Source of the DNA: Methylotenera sp. G11
GTDB taxonomy: Bacteria > Pseudomonadota > Gammaproteobacteria > Burkholderiales > Methylophilaceae
DNA: 64,000 nucleotides
Assembly (NCBI RefSeq): GCF_000799735.1
Contig: NZ_JUHH01000001.1
Coordinates: forward strand, 1,178,001-1,242,000
Direction: 5' to 3'
Shown: positions 17,998-31,148 of the stretch, in pieces
How the letters are laid out: each line of letters starts with the position of its first letter
Position numbering within the stretch: the stretch's first letter is position 1
Translations under genes and position numbers: made by a program
The notes under the pieces: model-generated
What the model was told of the DNA's origin: nothing
Database searches by the model: none
The model's input: only the letters and a program-made list of their open reading frames with translations

Positions 17998-18636
17998 TCA
18001 GTCGTCGCTGAATCTTTGCTCCAGCCATGGGTCGGCTTCATTATGATAACCGCGCACTTCCCAGAAACCTGGCTTGTCAAACGCATGTATTTCAATTGCC
18101 TTAAGCCACTTGGCGCTTTTCCACGCGTAGCGCTTGGGTACTACCAGACGCACCGGACCGCCGTGTTCTGCGGTTAAAGGTGCGCCCAGCACGCTGTGCG
18201 CGACAATCACGTCATCATCCAGCAATGCTTCCAGAGGCAAATTAGTGGTGTAGCCGTCATAGCTATGCAGGGTCACGAACCTTGCCGAAGCTGTTGGCTG
18301 GGCTAAAGCCAGCAGGTCCTGGGCACGCACGCCTTGCCAGTCCATATCCAGCTGGCTCCAGCGCGTTACGCAATGAAAATCGGAAATATCGGTCACCTGC
18401 GGCATCGCCTGGAATGCCGCCCAGTCGAGGTTCAGTTCACGCTCTACCAGGCCATAGATACGCAGGCGCCAATTGGCGGCCGCCACCTCAGGCACGATGC
18501 CGAGGTCAAGCCGGGGAAAGTTCCGCACTTCGGTCTGCCCCGCCGGGATACGCGCGTTAGCACCTGCCTTGCCCGGTTTACTGCCTTTTTTCGCGAGGGA
18601 GATTTTACTTTCTATCAGTTTTTTCCAGTCCGGCAT
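17998..18636 (-). CDS. Sulfite oxidase-like molybdopterin protein
   Basis: The 212-residue protein has the sulfite oxidase Mo-cofactor fold. C89 in DFHCVTRWS is the expected cysteine ligand of molybdenum, and HGGPVRLVVPKRYAWKSAKW is the characteristic later motif. There is no signal peptide and no haem domain, so it resembles the compact cytoplasmic YuiH-like group, whose substrate is unknown. It is 68 bases downstream of lspA on the same strand. Confidence 0.88.
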   Translation of the reverse strand: MPDWKKLIESKISLAKKGSKPGKAGANARIPAGQTEVRNFPRLDLGIVPEVAAANWRLRIYGLVERELNLDWAAFQAMPQVTDISDFHCVTRWSQLDMDWQGVRAQDLLALAQPTASARFVTLHSYDGYTTNLPLEALLDDDVIVAHSVLGAPLTAEHGGPVRLVVPKRYAWKSAKWLKAIEIHAFDKPGFWEVRGYHNEADPWLEQRFSDD

Positions 18637-18704
18637 ATCAACACCTTAATGATTCATATTCAACACAATCATAAGCCAAGTTTGCCGACGGCGATACTGA
18701 CAGG

Positions 18705-19172
18705 CTATCTGGCAGCAGGCTGTTGTTTTTTAAAACTATCCAGCAACAGCAAACCAACCCCTACGCATATCGCGCTATCTGCCACATTAAATGCAGGCCA
18801 GTAAAGGTCATCGATATGGAAATACAGAAAATCAACCACATAGCCTAAAGTCAGGCGGTCATAAAGGTTGCCGATGGCTCCGCCCAGCACTAAGGCCAGG
18901 CCTGAACAGAATAGTTTCTCGGCATGGTGTTTGACCAGCAGGTAGGTAATCACAATTACAGCAACAGCAGTGACAGCGGTAAAAAACCACTTTTGCCAGC
19001 CGCCGGCATTCGCCAGAAAGCTGAATGCCGCCCCTTCATTGTGATAGCGCACCAGGTCAAAAAAACCGGTAACGGTCAAATGCTCGCCATAGCTGAACGC
19101 TTTCTGAACCAGGTTCTTGGTGTACAGATCCAGCGCTACGATCAGCGCGCTGATAGCGAACCATTTACGCAT
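18705..19172 (-). CDS. lspA: Lipoprotein signal peptidase
   Basis: The 155-residue inner-membrane aspartic protease removes signal peptides from prolipoproteins. It has four helices. The catalytic aspartates D114 in GYVVDFL and D132 in FNVADSAI are present, with GNLYDRL upstream of the first. It overlaps ileS by eight bases, the classic ileS-lspA arrangement. Confidence 0.97.
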   Translation of the reverse strand: MRKWFAISALIVALDLYTKNLVQKAFSYGEHLTVTGFFDLVRYHNEGAAFSFLANAGGWQKWFFTAVTAVAVIVITYLLVKHHAEKLFCSGLALVLGGAIGNLYDRLTLGYVVDFLYFHIDDLYWPAFNVADSAICVGVGLLLLDSFKKQQPAAR

Positions 19173-22014
19173 GGGAACGTGCCTCGCCTTTACCGAACAG
19201 GTTGCTTACGCAGCGGCCACAGATATGCGGATGCTCCGCATCTGCACCGACATCCGCACGGTAGTGCCAGCAGCGGTCACATTTGGCATGCGCACTCGGT
19301 GTCACCACGATGCGTAATCCTGAACCTGTTTCTTCATGCACAGTTGCCCGTGAAGCAATCAGCACAAAACGTAAATCATCCCCTAACCTGCGCAAGGATT
19401 CGTAACTATCGCCTTGTGTATAGATATCTATCTCAGACTGCAGTGAAGACCCGACCAAACCGGCTGAGCGTTTTTCTTCAATCGCTTTATTTACGAGCGC
19501 ACGCACATTCAGGATATCTTCCCACGCACGAATATCAGCCTCAGTTAAATCGTGTTCCGGCAAACTATACCAAACCTCTTCGAAGACCGTTTTACCGGCA
19601 TCCAGACCCAGCGTCTGCCAGATCTCGTCCGCAGTAAAACTCAGGATAGGCGCCATCAAACGCATCATTGCATGCGTAATGTGATGCAGGGCACTCTGCG
19701 CTGCACGACGTGCATGTGAGGTCTCACCTGCGGTATACAGGCGATCTTTCAGGATATCGAGGTAGAAACCGCCTAAATCTTCGGAACAGAAACTCACGAA
19801 CTTCTGCACGGCCAGATGGAATTCGTATTTACCATAGAAGGAAATATCATTACTATTTGTATCTTTTTTAGTTGCAATATCTTCTTGCAATTGATGTGTC
19901 AAATACAGAGCATAACGATCAATTTCCAGCCACTCATGCACCGGCAGCAAATCTTTACCGGCATCAAAATCAGCCAGGTTAGCCAGCAGGAAACGTAAAG
20001 TATTGCGAATCCGGCGATAACTTTCAGCGACGCGTTTCAGGATCTCATCAGAGATTGTCAGTTCGCCCGAATAATCGGTCGACGCTGTCCACAAACGCAG
20101 GATATCGGCACCGTAAGTATCCATCACCTTTTGCGGCGCAACGACATTGCCTTTGGATTTACTCATTTTATGACCGGAACCATCCACCACGAAACCGTGC
20201 GTGAGCAATGCATTGTAAGGCGCACGGCCATCAATCGCGCAGCCGGTCAGCAGGCTGGACTGGAACCAGCCGCGATGCTGGTCTGAACCTTCCAGATACA
20301 GATCAGCCGGGTGCTGTAACTCCGGGCGGCGCTTTAAGACTGCGGCATGCGTTGCACCTGAATCAAACCAGACATCCAGGGTATCCGTCACTTTTTTGTA
20401 CTGTTCGGCATGCTGCGGTGCATTGGCGGCCAGGAATGCTGCGCCATCCAGGCTGAACCAGGCCTCAATGCCTTGCTTTTCGACATCCAGGCAGACTTTT
20501 TCCAGCAATTCAAGCGTCTGCGGATGCGGCTCACCGGTTTCCTTATGCACAAACAAAGGCATTGGTACGCCCCAGTTGCGCTGGCGCGACACGCACCAGT
20601 CAGGGCGGTTTTTAATCATGGCCTCCAGGCGCGCGCGCCCCCAGTTCGGGAAAAACTCTGTCTGATCGACGGCTTGGTTAGCATGCTCACGCAAGCTTAC
20701 ACCTTGCGCATCGGTCTCATTCATACCAATAAACCACTGGTGCGTAGCCAATTGCATCAATGGCGTTTTGTGACGCCAGCAATGCGGGAAGCTGTGATTC
20801 AGGCGGGCACTGGCTAATAAGGCACCGTTCTCCTGCATCTTCGCCAGGATCACTTTGTTGGCATCCTGGCGGCTCAGGCCGCGGATGGCCTCAAACTCAA
20901 CCAATTGGCTATTGAAGAACCTGCCATCGCCGCCGATCAGCACGCGCGGCTTTTCATGCGGGAAATTAGCGCGCATCACCAGCCAGTCATCATTACCGTG
21001 GGCTGCGGCAGTATGCACCAGGCCGGTACCGGCATCCGTTGTAACGTGTTCACCGCAGATGACAGGCACCTGACGATGATCGAACGGGTGCTGCAATGAC
21101 AAGCCATTCAAAGCGATACCTTTGCATGAACCAAGCACTTTGACACTTTCTTCGCCATAGCGCTTCAATGTGGCTTCGCCCAGTTCGCGGGCAAGAATCA
21201 GCAGACCCTTGCCTGTCTGGATCAAATCATAATCCATCTCCGGATGCACCGATACCGCCTGATTGGCCGGCAGCGTCCAGGGGGTGGTGGTCCAGATAAC
21301 CGCATAAGCATCTCCGCTTACACTTGCGCCAAACGCTTTTGCCAATGCAGCGCTATCAGTCACTTTAAAGCCAACATCAATCGCAGGCGAGTTGACGTCT
21401 TCGTATTCAACCTCAGCCTCAGCCAAGGCAGAGCCGCAATCCACACACCAGTGCACAGGCTTGCTGCCTTGATAGAGATAACCGTTTTTATAAATATCCC
21501 CCAAAGCGCGCATGATGTCGGCTTCGGTTTTAAAGTCCATGGTCAGGTAGGGATTGTCCCAATCACCCTGTACACCCAGTCGGATAAAATCTTTCTTCTG
21601 GCGCGCAACCTGTTCCAGCGCATACTCACGGCACAATTCACGAAACCTGGCAGGGGCAATATCTTTGCCGTGGTTTTTCTCAACCACCAGTTCAATCGGC
21701 AGCCCATGGCAATCCCAGCCCGGCACATAGGGCGCATCAAAACCGCTCAGTGTTTTGGATTTAACAATGATGTCCTTAAGGATCTTGTTCACTGCATGGC
21801 CGATATGAATATCGCCGTTCGCATAAGGAGGGCCATCGTGCAGGATGAATTTTTTAGCGCCTTTGCGCGCTTCCCTGATGCGTTGATAGAGCTTTTTGTC
21901 CTGCCATGCCTTTAGCCATGCCGGCTCGCGCTTGGCCAGGTCGCCGCGCATCGGGAATGTAGTTTCAGGCAGGTTTAATTTATATTTACTTTGCTCTTTA
22001 TTCTGTTCAGTCAT
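19165..22014 (-). CDS. ileS: Isoleucyl-tRNA synthetase
   Basis: The class I synthetase charges tRNA-Ile. The HIGH motif appears in [13 protein letters not shown], the KMSKS motif in [10 protein letters not shown], and the editing domain lies between them. A C-terminal zinc site has paired cysteines (CDRCWHY and CGRCV). The ATG at 22014 gives 949 residues, close to the usual size; two upstream ATGs (22026 and 22044) are also in frame. It belongs to the murJ-ribF-ileS-lspA run. Confidence 0.97.
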   Translation of the reverse strand: MTEQNKEQSKYKLNLPETTFPMRGDLAKREPAWLKAWQDKKLYQRIREARKGAKKFILHDGPPYANGDIHIGHAVNKILKDIIVKSKTLSGFDAPYVPGWDCHGLPIELVVEKNHGKDIAPARFRELCREYALEQVARQKKDFIRLGVQGDWDNPYLTMDFKTEADIMRALGDIYKNGYLYQGSKPVHWCVDCGSALAEAEVEYEDVNSPAIDVGFKVTDSAALAKAFGASVSGDAYAVIWTTTPWTLPANQAVSVHPEMDYDLIQTGKGLLILARELGEATLKRYGEESVKVLGSCKGIALNGLSLQHPFDHRQVPVICGEHVTTDAGTGLVHTAAAHGNDDWLVMRANFPHEKPRVLIGGDGRFFNSQLVEFEAIRGLSRQDANKVILAKMQENGALLASARLNHSFPHCWRHKTPLMQLATHQWFIGMNETDAQGVSLREHANQAVDQTEFFPNWGRARLEAMIKNRPDWCVSRQRNWGVPMPLFVHKETGEPHPQTLELLEKVCLDVEKQGIEAWFSLDGAAFLAANAPQHAEQYKKVTDTLDVWFDSGATHAAVLKRRPELQHPADLYLEGSDQHRGWFQSSLLTGCAIDGRAPYNALLTHGFVVDGSGHKMSKSKGNVVAPQKVMDTYGADILRLWTASTDYSGELTISDEILKRVAESYRRIRNTLRFLLANLADFDAGKDLLPVHEWLEIDRYALYLTHQLQEDIATKKDTNSNDISFYGKYEFHLAVQKFVSFCSEDLGGFYLDILKDRLYTAGETSHARRAAQSALHHITHAMMRLMAPILSFTADEIWQTLGLDAGKTVFEEVWYSLPEHDLTEADIRAWEDILNVRALVNKAIEEKRSAGLVGSSLQSEIDIYTQGDSYESLRRLGDDLRFVLIASRATVHEETGSGLRIVVTPSAHAKCDRCWHYRADVGADAEHPHICGRCVSNLFGKGEARSHA

Positions 22015-22056
22015 TTCATTATCCATCAATATTATTAGCTGCAAATGTATCTGCGG

Positions 22057-22953
22057 CTAAATAAAAAACTTTCTCGCTACATCTGCGTCCCGTGTAATTT
22101 GCGCCTTAAGCGCATCCAGACCATCAAATTTCATTTCATCACGTATCTTGTGAAAAAACTCGACATGCACATGCCTGCCATATAGATTTTCATTAAAATC
22201 GAGCACGTGCACTTCCAGCGACAGCTTTGGCACGCCGGCAACAGTAGGCCGCACGCCAAGATTTGCCACCGCATTCAAACCATCTAATTTTACTGCATAT
22301 ACACCGGTTAAAGGCGGCCGCTCATGGCGCATGTGTACATTCGCGGTAGGGAAACCCAATTTCCGTCCAAGCTGGGCACCATACACCACTTTGCCGCTGA
22401 TGCTGTAAGGCCTGCCCAGCAGCTTGGCCGCTTCATCCAGCTGACCATTGGCCAAGGCAGAACGCACACGCGTACTCGACACACGGTCTCCATCGAGGTC
22501 AACCTGCGGCAACTTCATTAAATTGAAGCCTGCCTGCATAAAATCCTGCGTTGATCCGGCACGCTGCGCGCCGAAACGGAAATCATCCCCCACCAGGATC
22601 ACTTGCGCATTAAGCGACTGCCGCAGGATGCGCTGCATGAAATCACTGACGCTCACATTCGCAAAACGATGGTTGAATGCACAGACATATACGCGCTCCA
22701 CGCCTGCACTTGAAAAATACTCCAGCTTCTCACGCAGTGAACATAACCTTGCAGGTGCTTTTTCTGGTGCAAACAACTCGCGCGGATGCGGTTCAAATGT
22801 CATCACCGCAGAACTCAACCTGCGTTCTTTCGCAGCCTGCACCAGTTTTTGCAGTAAATCCTGGTGCCCCAGGTGTATGCCGTCAAAATTGCCGATCGCC
22901 AGGACACAGGGCGCCTGAAGCGCAGCTGGAATATGTCGTAATATCTGCATCAT
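22057..22953 (-). CDS. ribF: Bifunctional riboflavin kinase/FAD synthetase
   Basis: The 298-residue enzyme converts riboflavin to FMN and then FAD. The N-terminal nucleotidyltransferase half carries [11 protein letters not shown], and the C-terminal kinase half carries GKLGFPTAN-like [10 protein letters not shown]. It starts inside the last codons of murJ (four-base overlap) and lies 42 bases upstream of ileS. Confidence 0.96.
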   Translation of the reverse strand: MMQILRHIPAALQAPCVLAIGNFDGIHLGHQDLLQKLVQAAKERRLSSAVMTFEPHPRELFAPEKAPARLCSLREKLEYFSSAGVERVYVCAFNHRFANVSVSDFMQRILRQSLNAQVILVGDDFRFGAQRAGSTQDFMQAGFNLMKLPQVDLDGDRVSSTRVRSALANGQLDEAAKLLGRPYSISGKVVYGAQLGRKLGFPTANVHMRHERPPLTGVYAVKLDGLNAVANLGVRPTVAGVPKLSLEVHVLDFNENLYGRHVHVEFFHKIRDEMKFDGLDALKAQITRDADVARKFFI

Positions 22954-24494
22954 CGATTCACCCGGCGCATATAATCTCCAGGCCTGAAACCCAGCAGCAT
23001 AAGTATCGCAAAATAACTCACCCCTCCCAACAGAACCAGGCCGCCGATATGAACCAGGCGTTTAATCAAGCTAAATCCAAGCCACGCACTGGCTTCGCCC
23101 ATCGCATAGTGCAATACGGCGCCCATAAACACCAAGGCAACAAACAGCTTCAGCAGAAACACCATCCAGCCAGGCTGTGGCTGGAAATAACCGGCGCGAC
23201 GCAAGTGAAAATACAGCAATGACGCATTGACACAAGCCCCCAACCCAATTGCAAGCGCCAGGCCAACATGCTGCAGACCAAGTACAAACACAAACAGCAT
23301 GTTCATCAACTGCGTCATCACTAACGTGAATACACCGATTTTTACCGGAGTCTTGATGTTCTGGCGCGCATAGAACCCCGGCGCGAGGATTTTCACCAGA
23401 ATCAAGCCCAGCAAGCCGATGCTGTAGGCAATCAGTGCCTGCTGCGTCATCGCAACATCAAGTGGCGTAAACTTGCCATAATAAAACAGCGATGTCACCA
23501 ATGGCGCAGACAACACGGCCAGGGCAACAGCTGCAGGCGCAGCCAGAATGCAGGTTAAGCGTAATCCCCAATCCAGCAGCTGCGAATACTCGACATCATC
23601 CTTGCCCGCATAAGCCTTGGATAAGCTGGGCAGCAATATCGTGCCCAGGGCTACGCCAAGCACGCCGGTAGGAAACTCCATCAAACGATCTGCATAATAA
23701 AGCCAGCTGACACTGCCGGTAATCAGGAACGAGGCAAATATGGTATTGAGGATCAACGAAACCTGCGCGACAGAAACGCCCAGCACAGCGGGGCCCATCA
23801 GCTTCAGGATACGCCAGACTCCTTCATCATCACGCTTGAAATCAAACTTTGGCAGCAGGCCGATCTGCTTCAGGAATGGCACCTGGAATACCAGCTGCAG
23901 GAATCCGCCGACAAATACTGCCCAGGCCAGCGCCTTGATTGGTTCATCAAAATAATCGGCAAAAAACAGCACCGCCGCAATCATGGCGACATTGAGCCAA
24001 ACCGGCGTAAAAGCGGGAATACCGAAGCGGTTATAAGTGTTAAGCACACCGCCCGCCATCGACACCAGTGAGATAAAGAAAATATAAGGAAAAGTGATGC
24101 GCAGCAGCTCAACCGTGAGCTGCATTTTTGCCGCATCTGCCCTGAAACCGGGGGCAATCAGGCTCACGATCCATGGCGCTGCCAGCATGCCCAGCAGCGT
24201 CACAGCAACCAGAATGATACCCAGCCAGGTTGCAACCCGGTTGACCAGCCCCTGTGTTTCCTCAAAACCGCGCCGACTCTTGTATTCAGCCAGGATCGGT
24301 ACAAAAGCCTGGCTGAAGGCGCCTTCTGCCGATATCCTGCGCAATAAATTGGGTATTTTAAAGGCCACAATAAAAGCATCGCTGAACATGCCGGCGCCAA
24401 AAACACGCGCTATCAAGGTATCCCGTACAAAACCTAAAATACGGGAGACAAAAGTCATGCTGCCGACCTTGGCCAGCGCTTTGAGTAAATTCAT
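22950..24494 (-). CDS. murJ: Lipid II flippase MurJ
   Basis: The 514-residue MOP-family protein has about 14 membrane helices. It moves lipid II across the inner membrane for peptidoglycan synthesis. The N-terminal [20 protein letters not shown] and the [15 protein letters not shown] segment are highly typical. It is divergent from rpsT, the usual betaproteobacterial layout. Confidence 0.96.
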   Translation of the reverse strand: MNLLKALAKVGSMTFVSRILGFVRDTLIARVFGAGMFSDAFIVAFKIPNLLRRISAEGAFSQAFVPILAEYKSRRGFEETQGLVNRVATWLGIILVAVTLLGMLAAPWIVSLIAPGFRADAAKMQLTVELLRITFPYIFFISLVSMAGGVLNTYNRFGIPAFTPVWLNVAMIAAVLFFADYFDEPIKALAWAVFVGGFLQLVFQVPFLKQIGLLPKFDFKRDDEGVWRILKLMGPAVLGVSVAQVSLILNTIFASFLITGSVSWLYYADRLMEFPTGVLGVALGTILLPSLSKAYAGKDDVEYSQLLDWGLRLTCILAAPAAVALAVLSAPLVTSLFYYGKFTPLDVAMTQQALIAYSIGLLGLILVKILAPGFYARQNIKTPVKIGVFTLVMTQLMNMLFVFVLGLQHVGLALAIGLGACVNASLLYFHLRRAGYFQPQPGWMVFLLKLFVALVFMGAVLHYAMGEASAWLGFSLIKRLVHIGGLVLLGGVSYFAILMLLGFRPGDYMRRVNR

Positions 24495-24609
24495 GCTTTA
24501 TCGTTATAATGAAATGGGTATAAAGTATTGTATTAACAATATATTGCGTGATTTTATCATGCCGTGTGAAATCACGTGGTAATTGCTAATGATATTTGTG
24601 TGTTTTAAC

Positions 24610-24638
24610 TTGCAATCTGTTTAATATGTAGTTAATAT
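24610..24638 (+). promoter_or_regulatory. rpsT promoter
   Basis: TTGCAA (24610-24615) and TAATAT (24633-24638) are separated by exactly 17 bases. The rpsT start follows about 40 bases later. This is a good sigma-70 match for a strongly expressed gene. Confidence 0.6.
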
Positions 24639-24679
24639 TACGGGCTTCGTATTATGAATAGCTTTTAGGAAAAGACAAG

Positions 24680-24943
24680 ATGGCAAATACCGCACAAGCA
24701 AGAAAACGTGCTCGTCAAGCAGTAAAGCAACGTGCTCACAATGCAAGTTTGCGCTCTACTTTGCGCACCGCGATTAAAAAGATTATTAAGGCTGTAGAAG
24801 CTGGTGACAAAGCTGCAGCAACAGCTGCTTACACAGAAAATGTAAGCGTTATTGACCGCATTGCGGACAAAAACATTATTCATAAGAACAAAGCGTCACG
24901 TCATAAAAGCCGCTTAAACGCTGCTATTAAAGCAATGGCGTAA
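24680..24943 (+). CDS. rpsT: 30S ribosomal protein S20
   Basis: The 87-residue basic protein starts [18 protein letters not shown] and ends [11 protein letters not shown], as expected for S20, which binds 16S rRNA early in 30S assembly. The ATG has an upstream AGGAAAAG. It is a single-gene unit closed by a strong terminator. Confidence 0.98.
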   Translation: MANTAQARKRARQAVKQRAHNASLRSTLRTAIKKIIKAVEAGDKAAATAAYTENVSVIDRIADKNIIHKNKASRHKSRLNAAIKAMA

Positions 24944-24964
24944 CTGCTTGTTCAAGCAATAGTC

Positions 24965-25007
24965 AACCAATAAAAAAGCCGAACAATGTTCGGCTTTTTT
25001 ATTGGTT
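24965..25007 (+). terminator. Intrinsic terminator after rpsT
   Basis: AAGCCGAACA pairs with TGTTCGGCTT, extended by A-rich and T-rich arms and outer AACCAATA/TATTGGTT. A T-run follows the GC stem. Confidence 0.92.
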
Positions 25008-25082
25008 CAGCTTTTTTATTTCCCCGACCTGCATTGATAGCGCGCTTCATTGCCCAGTGTCTCTGAATAAAGCGCCCCTGAA

Positions 25083-25115
25083 CAAAAAAGGCTCCGCAAC
25101 TACCGTTGTGGAGCC
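25083..25115 (-). terminator. Intrinsic terminator after purK
   Basis: On the minus strand, GGCTCC-A-CAAC pairs with GTTG-C-GGAGCC, followed by six T. It begins 11 bases after the purK stop. Confidence 0.88.
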
Positions 25116-25125
25116 TGCCTTAAAA

Positions 25126-26286
25126 TCAATTACCTATATTCAATTCCGAGCGCACCTGCATTGCCTGCTTGATCGCCTCATCACGGCTGGCGTTAATCAC
25201 AGTAAAATGCCCCATCTTGCGACCGGCGCGGGCTTCATGCTTGCCATACAAATGCATTTTCAATTGCGCATTGGTAAACGCCAGCTTCCAGTCAGGCTCA
25301 TCCCTGCCGCCGTTAGCATTATCCGGCCAGACATCCCCGAGCAGATTCACCATGACCGCAGCACTGTGCTGACGACTGCTGCCCAGCGGCAATCCAGTCA
25401 TCACGCGTACCTGCTGCTCAAACTGATTTGTCACGCAGGCATCCAGTGTGTAATGCCCCGAGTTATGCGGACGCGGTGCAATTTCATTGACCAGCAGCTC
25501 CCCGCCGCACACAAAGAATTCAACACCCAACACACCGGTATAGCCAAGTTTCTCAGCTACGCTGATAGCCAGTTTCTGTGCCTGGTGATTGACGGCATCG
25601 CTACCGCGCGCCGGTACGATCGACACATCCAGGATGCCATTAAGATGACTGTTCTCGGCCGTAGGGAATGTAGCGACTTGTCCATTAATATCCCTGGCAA
25701 GCACGACTGAAACCTCACAATCCAGCTTCAGCATTTTTTCCAGCACACACTCCTCCTGGCCGAAATCTGCAAAGGCTTTTCTCGTCTGTTCAAAATCGGC
25801 AACGCGCGCCTGCCCTTTACCGTCATATCCAAAACGGGATACCTTCAAAATAGCCGGATAAATATCACTGCCATCCGCCGGAATATCCGCATCACTATCA
25901 ATCACTACAAATGGCGCTACCGGCAACCCGGCATCTTTAAGAAAATTTTTCTCACTGACACGATGCTGCGCAATCGCCACCGCTTTACCGGAAGGATGCA
26001 CCGGAACCGAAGCGGCCAGCAGTTCGAGGGTAGCCGCCGGCACATTCTCAAACTCGGTAGTCACCGCCTGACAAGTTGCGGCCATTTGTTTCAATGCAGT
26101 TTCATCATCATATTTTGCGCAAATATGCACATCTGCAATTTTACCTGCCGGACTATTGGTATCAGGATCAAGCACGGTAACCTTGTAGCCCATTTCATGC
26201 GCTGCAATCACAAAAAAACGGCCAAGCTGACCGCCACCCAACATACCCAGCATTGCCGGAGGAAGAATTACATTACCCTGACTCAT
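25126..26286 (-). CDS. purK: N5-carboxyaminoimidazole ribonucleotide synthase
   Basis: The 386-residue ATP-grasp enzyme makes N5-CAIR from AIR, ATP and bicarbonate in purine synthesis. MLGGGQLGRFF near the N-terminus, the central CEVSVVLARD and the late NEIAPRPHNSGHYTLDAC are characteristic. It lies 10 bases downstream of purE, so the two form a purEK operon. Confidence 0.97.
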   Translation of the reverse strand: MSQGNVILPPAMLGMLGGGQLGRFFVIAAHEMGYKVTVLDPDTNSPAGKIADVHICAKYDDETALKQMAATCQAVTTEFENVPAATLELLAASVPVHPSGKAVAIAQHRVSEKNFLKDAGLPVAPFVVIDSDADIPADGSDIYPAILKVSRFGYDGKGQARVADFEQTRKAFADFGQEECVLEKMLKLDCEVSVVLARDINGQVATFPTAENSHLNGILDVSIVPARGSDAVNHQAQKLAISVAEKLGYTGVLGVEFFVCGGELLVNEIAPRPHNSGHYTLDACVTNQFEQQVRVMTGLPLGSSRQHSAAVMVNLLGDVWPDNANGGRDEPDWKLAFTNAQLKMHLYGKHEARAGRKMGHFTVINASRDEAIKQAMQVRSELNIGN

Positions 26287-26296
26287 GGTTCCACTC

Positions 26297-26800
26297 TTAA
26301 TTTACTGACGGCTTGTCAGTTAACTCCATGTTATATACTTTTTCTGTCTGCTTGTTACGGAACTCAGCAAGCTTGGCCGCCAAATCCGCATTAGCGTTTG
26401 CCAGAATCGATACTGCAAACAAACCGGCATTCGCCGCACCCGCATCCCCGATTGCGAAAGTCGCAACCGGAATGCCTTTAGGCATCTGCACAATTGACAG
26501 CAAGGAATCCTGCCCTTGCAGATGCTTGGAAGGTACAGGCACCCCCAGCACCGGCAGCGTTGTTTTTGCAGCGACCATGCCCGGCAGATGCGCGGCACCA
26601 CCCGCGCCGGCAATGATGACCTGATAGCCATTAGCGGCTGCGTTTTCTGCAAACTCGAACATCAGGTCAGGGGTACGATGCGCTGAAATGACTTTCGCTT
26701 CATAAGCCACGCCAAAATCTGCAAGCATCTGCGCTGCATTTCTCATGACAGGCCAATCACTGTCCGACCCCATGATAATTGCTACTAACGGTTTACTCAT
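26297..26800 (-). CDS. purE: N5-carboxyaminoimidazole ribonucleotide mutase (class I)
   Basis: The 167-residue enzyme converts N5-CAIR to [20 protein letters not shown] and [11 protein letters not shown](V)AAKT are the class I PurE substrate-binding motifs. It is the first gene of purEK. Confidence 0.97.
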   Translation of the reverse strand: MSKPLVAIIMGSDSDWPVMRNAAQMLADFGVAYEAKVISAHRTPDLMFEFAENAAANGYQVIIAGAGGAAHLPGMVAAKTTLPVLGVPVPSKHLQGQDSLLSIVQMPKGIPVATFAIGDAGAANAGLFAVSILANANADLAAKLAEFRNKQTEKVYNMELTDKPSVN

Positions 26801-26862
26801 ATTTATGTTTTTCCAAATAATCGCCGGTTAGGGCTATAGTCTGTGCTGCGACACTGCCCTAA

Positions 26863-29059
<2,197 letters not shown>

Positions 29060-29222
29060 TTAAATGGCTACGCCCGCAAGTTAAAACCTGCGCGATGCCC
29101 ATATCCTCAATGCACGAACTTGTGCGATTCATCACTTTGCCCCAGAACCAATGCGTGCACTTGACTTTGCATCGCCGCCTGCTTCAGAAACAAATCCCAT
29201 TATAAAGACTAAACCTAAAAAA

Positions 29223-29254
29223 CAAAAAAGCCCTATCAAAAAGACAGGGCTTCT
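29223..29254 (-). terminator. Intrinsic terminator after rpmA
   Basis: On the minus strand AAGCCCTGTC pairs with GATAGGGCTT around a T-rich loop, followed by a T-run. It separates rplU-rpmA from obgE-proB. Confidence 0.88.
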
Positions 29255-29270
29255 TAAGTTTTCGTAAAAA

Positions 29271-29528
29271 CTAAGCTGGAATAATGTTCACAGTTTTACG
29301 TTTTAATGCACCCTTAACGGTGAAGCTCACTTTACCGTCAGCTTTTGCATATAAAGTATGGTCTTTACCCATACCTACATTTTCACCGGCATGCATTCTT
29401 GTACCGCGCTGACGCACGATGATGCTGCCAGCTGAAACAAATTGCTCACCAAATGCTTTAACGCCTAAACGCTGGGCTTGTGAGTCGCGACCGTTACGTG
29501 AACTACCGCCTGCTTTTTTGTGTGCCAT
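29271..29528 (-). CDS. rpmA: 50S ribosomal protein L27
   Basis: The 85-residue protein begins [16 protein letters not shown] and continues [24 protein letters not shown], the nearly invariant L27 start. It lies near the peptidyl transferase centre. It is 26 bases downstream of rplU. Confidence 0.98.
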   Translation of the reverse strand: MAHKKAGGSSRNGRDSQAQRLGVKAFGEQFVSAGSIIVRQRGTRMHAGENVGMGKDHTLYAKADGKVSFTVKGALKRKTVNIIPA

Positions 29529-29554
29529 GATTTAATCCTTAATTCTTTAACTGC

Positions 29555-29869
29555 TTATTTAGCAGCGATTGCTTCAATTTTAATTTCTGTAAAACTTTGG
29601 CGATGGCCTTGAGTTTTACGGTAGTGTTTACGACGACGGAATTTGAAAATCATCACTTTGTCGCCACGACCATGAGAAACCACAGTAGCTTTAACAGTAG
29701 CACCTTTGATAATTGGTGAACCGATTGTCGTTTTGTCGCCGTCAGAAACCATTAGAATTTGATCAAGCGTAACTGTACCGCCGACTTCAACGTCTAATTT
29801 TTCAACTTTTAATCTTTCGCCTTGAACTACGCGATATTGTTTACCACCAGTTTTGATCACTGCATACAT
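29555..29869 (-). CDS. rplU: 50S ribosomal protein L21
   Basis: The 104-residue 23S rRNA-binding protein begins [25 protein letters not shown] and has the basic [16 protein letters not shown] segment of L21. It is the first gene of the rplU-rpmA unit and has a good promoter upstream. Confidence 0.98.
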   Translation of the reverse strand: MYAVIKTGGKQYRVVQGERLKVEKLDVEVGGTVTLDQILMVSDGDKTTIGSPIIKGATVKATVVSHGRGDKVMIFKFRRRKHYRKTQGHRQSFTEIKIEAIAAK

Positions 29870-29906
29870 GATTATGCCTTTAACTCATACTTCAAAAGAA
29901 TCGCGC

Positions 29907-29934
29907 ATTATACGCAATTTATCCCGCAAAGCAA
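29907..29934 (-). promoter_or_regulatory. rplU-rpmA promoter
   Basis: On the minus strand TTGCTT (29934-29929) and TATAAT (29912-29907) are separated by 16 bases. The rplU start is about 37 bases further on. A small inverted repeat ACGCTT/AAGCGT lies upstream at about 29963-29980. Confidence 0.6.
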
Positions 29935-30079
29935 ATCATAATCAATGTAAATTTAAAAAATTATGACGCTTGCACCAAAGCGTAAGATTATCTCACTTTT
30001 AAACCAATTTTAGCTAGTTATTTATGAAGCCTAAAGTAGGCTGTGATAAAATATTTTCTTATTTACTAGGTTAATTGAC

Positions 30080-31048
30080 GTGACACCCAGCATTATTAAT
30101 TCATGCATTGCAGAGGATATGCGCAAAGTAGACAGCGTAATCCGATCATCCCTTCATTCCGAGGTGGCACTCGTTAACCAGATCGCCGAATACATCATTA
30201 ATAGCGGCGGAAAACGATTACGCCCGATACTGGTGCTGCTGTCAGCCGGCCTGTTCGGAAAAATCGAAGATCACCACCACCAGCTCGCTGCCGTTGTAGA
30301 ACTCATCCACACCTCAACCCTGCTGCATGATGACGTCGTTGATGAATCATCAAAACGCAGGGGCAAAAGCACCGCCAACGCACTGTTCGGCAACGCTGCC
30401 AGTGTGCTCGTGGGTGACTTCGTTTATTCACGGACTTTCCAGATGATGGTGGCAGTAAAAAACATGCGCGTGATGGAGATACTGAGTGATGCCACCAACG
30501 TCATTGCCGAAGGCGAAGTACTGCAGCTACTCAACGTACACAATGCCGACATCACCGACGAGGATTACCTGAAGGTCATTCACTACAAAACCGCCAAGCT
30601 GTTCGAAGCCGCCACCCAGCTGGGCGCAGTCATCAGCAAAGCCAGCCCGGGGGATGAAACCGCACTGAGCCTGTATGGCATGCATTTGGGTACCGCATTT
30701 CAACTGGTCGATGACATACTCGACCTGAGCGGCAACAGTGAGCAGATCGGCAAGAATCTGGGTGACGACCTCGCCGAGGGAAAACCAACACTGCCGCTGC
30801 TATATGCAATGCGCAATACCGACGCAGAACAGAGCCAGATGATCAGGAATGCAATCGAACAAGGCGGCCTGGAACAGCTGCCGCAGGTTATTGCCGCCGT
30901 CACCAGCTCCGGCGCTTTGGCGCACGTAAGAACGCTTGCCGAATCTGAGGCTGAGAAGTGCAGCAAAGCCATTGAGCACTTCCCTGACTCAGTCTTCAAA
31001 CAGGCTATGCTCGCACTGGCGGAGTTTGCGGTTAAGCGGAGCTTTTAA
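30080..31048 (+). CDS. ispB: Polyprenyl (octaprenyl) diphosphate synthase
   Basis: The 322-residue trans-prenyltransferase builds the side chain of ubiquinone. The first aspartate motif is in LLHDDVVDES and the second in QLVDDILDL; KRLRPILVLL is the IPP-binding segment. It starts at GTG. Adjacency to rplU on the opposite strand is standard in proteobacteria. Chain length is inferred from genome type, not from the sequence. Confidence 0.95.
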   Translation: MTPSIINSCIAEDMRKVDSVIRSSLHSEVALVNQIAEYIINSGGKRLRPILVLLSAGLFGKIEDHHHQLAAVVELIHTSTLLHDDVVDESSKRRGKSTANALFGNAASVLVGDFVYSRTFQMMVAVKNMRVMEILSDATNVIAEGEVLQLLNVHNADITDEDYLKVIHYKTAKLFEAATQLGAVISKASPGDETALSLYGMHLGTAFQLVDDILDLSGNSEQIGKNLGDDLAEGKPTLPLLYAMRNTDAEQSQMIRNAIEQGGLEQLPQVIAAVTSSGALAHVRTLAESEAEKCSKAIEHFPDSVFKQAMLALAEFAVKRSF

Positions 31049-31062
31049 AAGCCCCGCCGCAA

Positions 31063-31134
31063 GGCCGCTTGATTCCAATGCGGCCAAATTCAAAAGCAGT
31101 CAAATTCACAAGCAGCCAAATTCAAAGGCTGCTT
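31063..31134. repeat. Two hairpins with a 16-bp tandem repeat after ispB
   Basis: GGCCGC/GCGGCC (31063-31068 and 31080-31085) and AAGCAGCC/GGCTGCTT (31110-31117 and 31127-31134) form perfect stems. Between and inside them CAAATTCA recurs at 31085, 31101 and 31117, a 16-bp period. No T-tract follows, so it is not a standard terminator. Confidence 0.65.
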
Positions 31135-31148
31135 AACCCCAAGACTAC

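Noticed and set aside
21244-21915. A 223-codon plus-strand frame opposite ileS.
   Set aside because: It is a shadow of a strongly conserved synthetase.
25057-25710. A 217-codon plus-strand frame opposite purK.
   Set aside because: It runs through the purK terminator and the purK coding sequence, with no motif.
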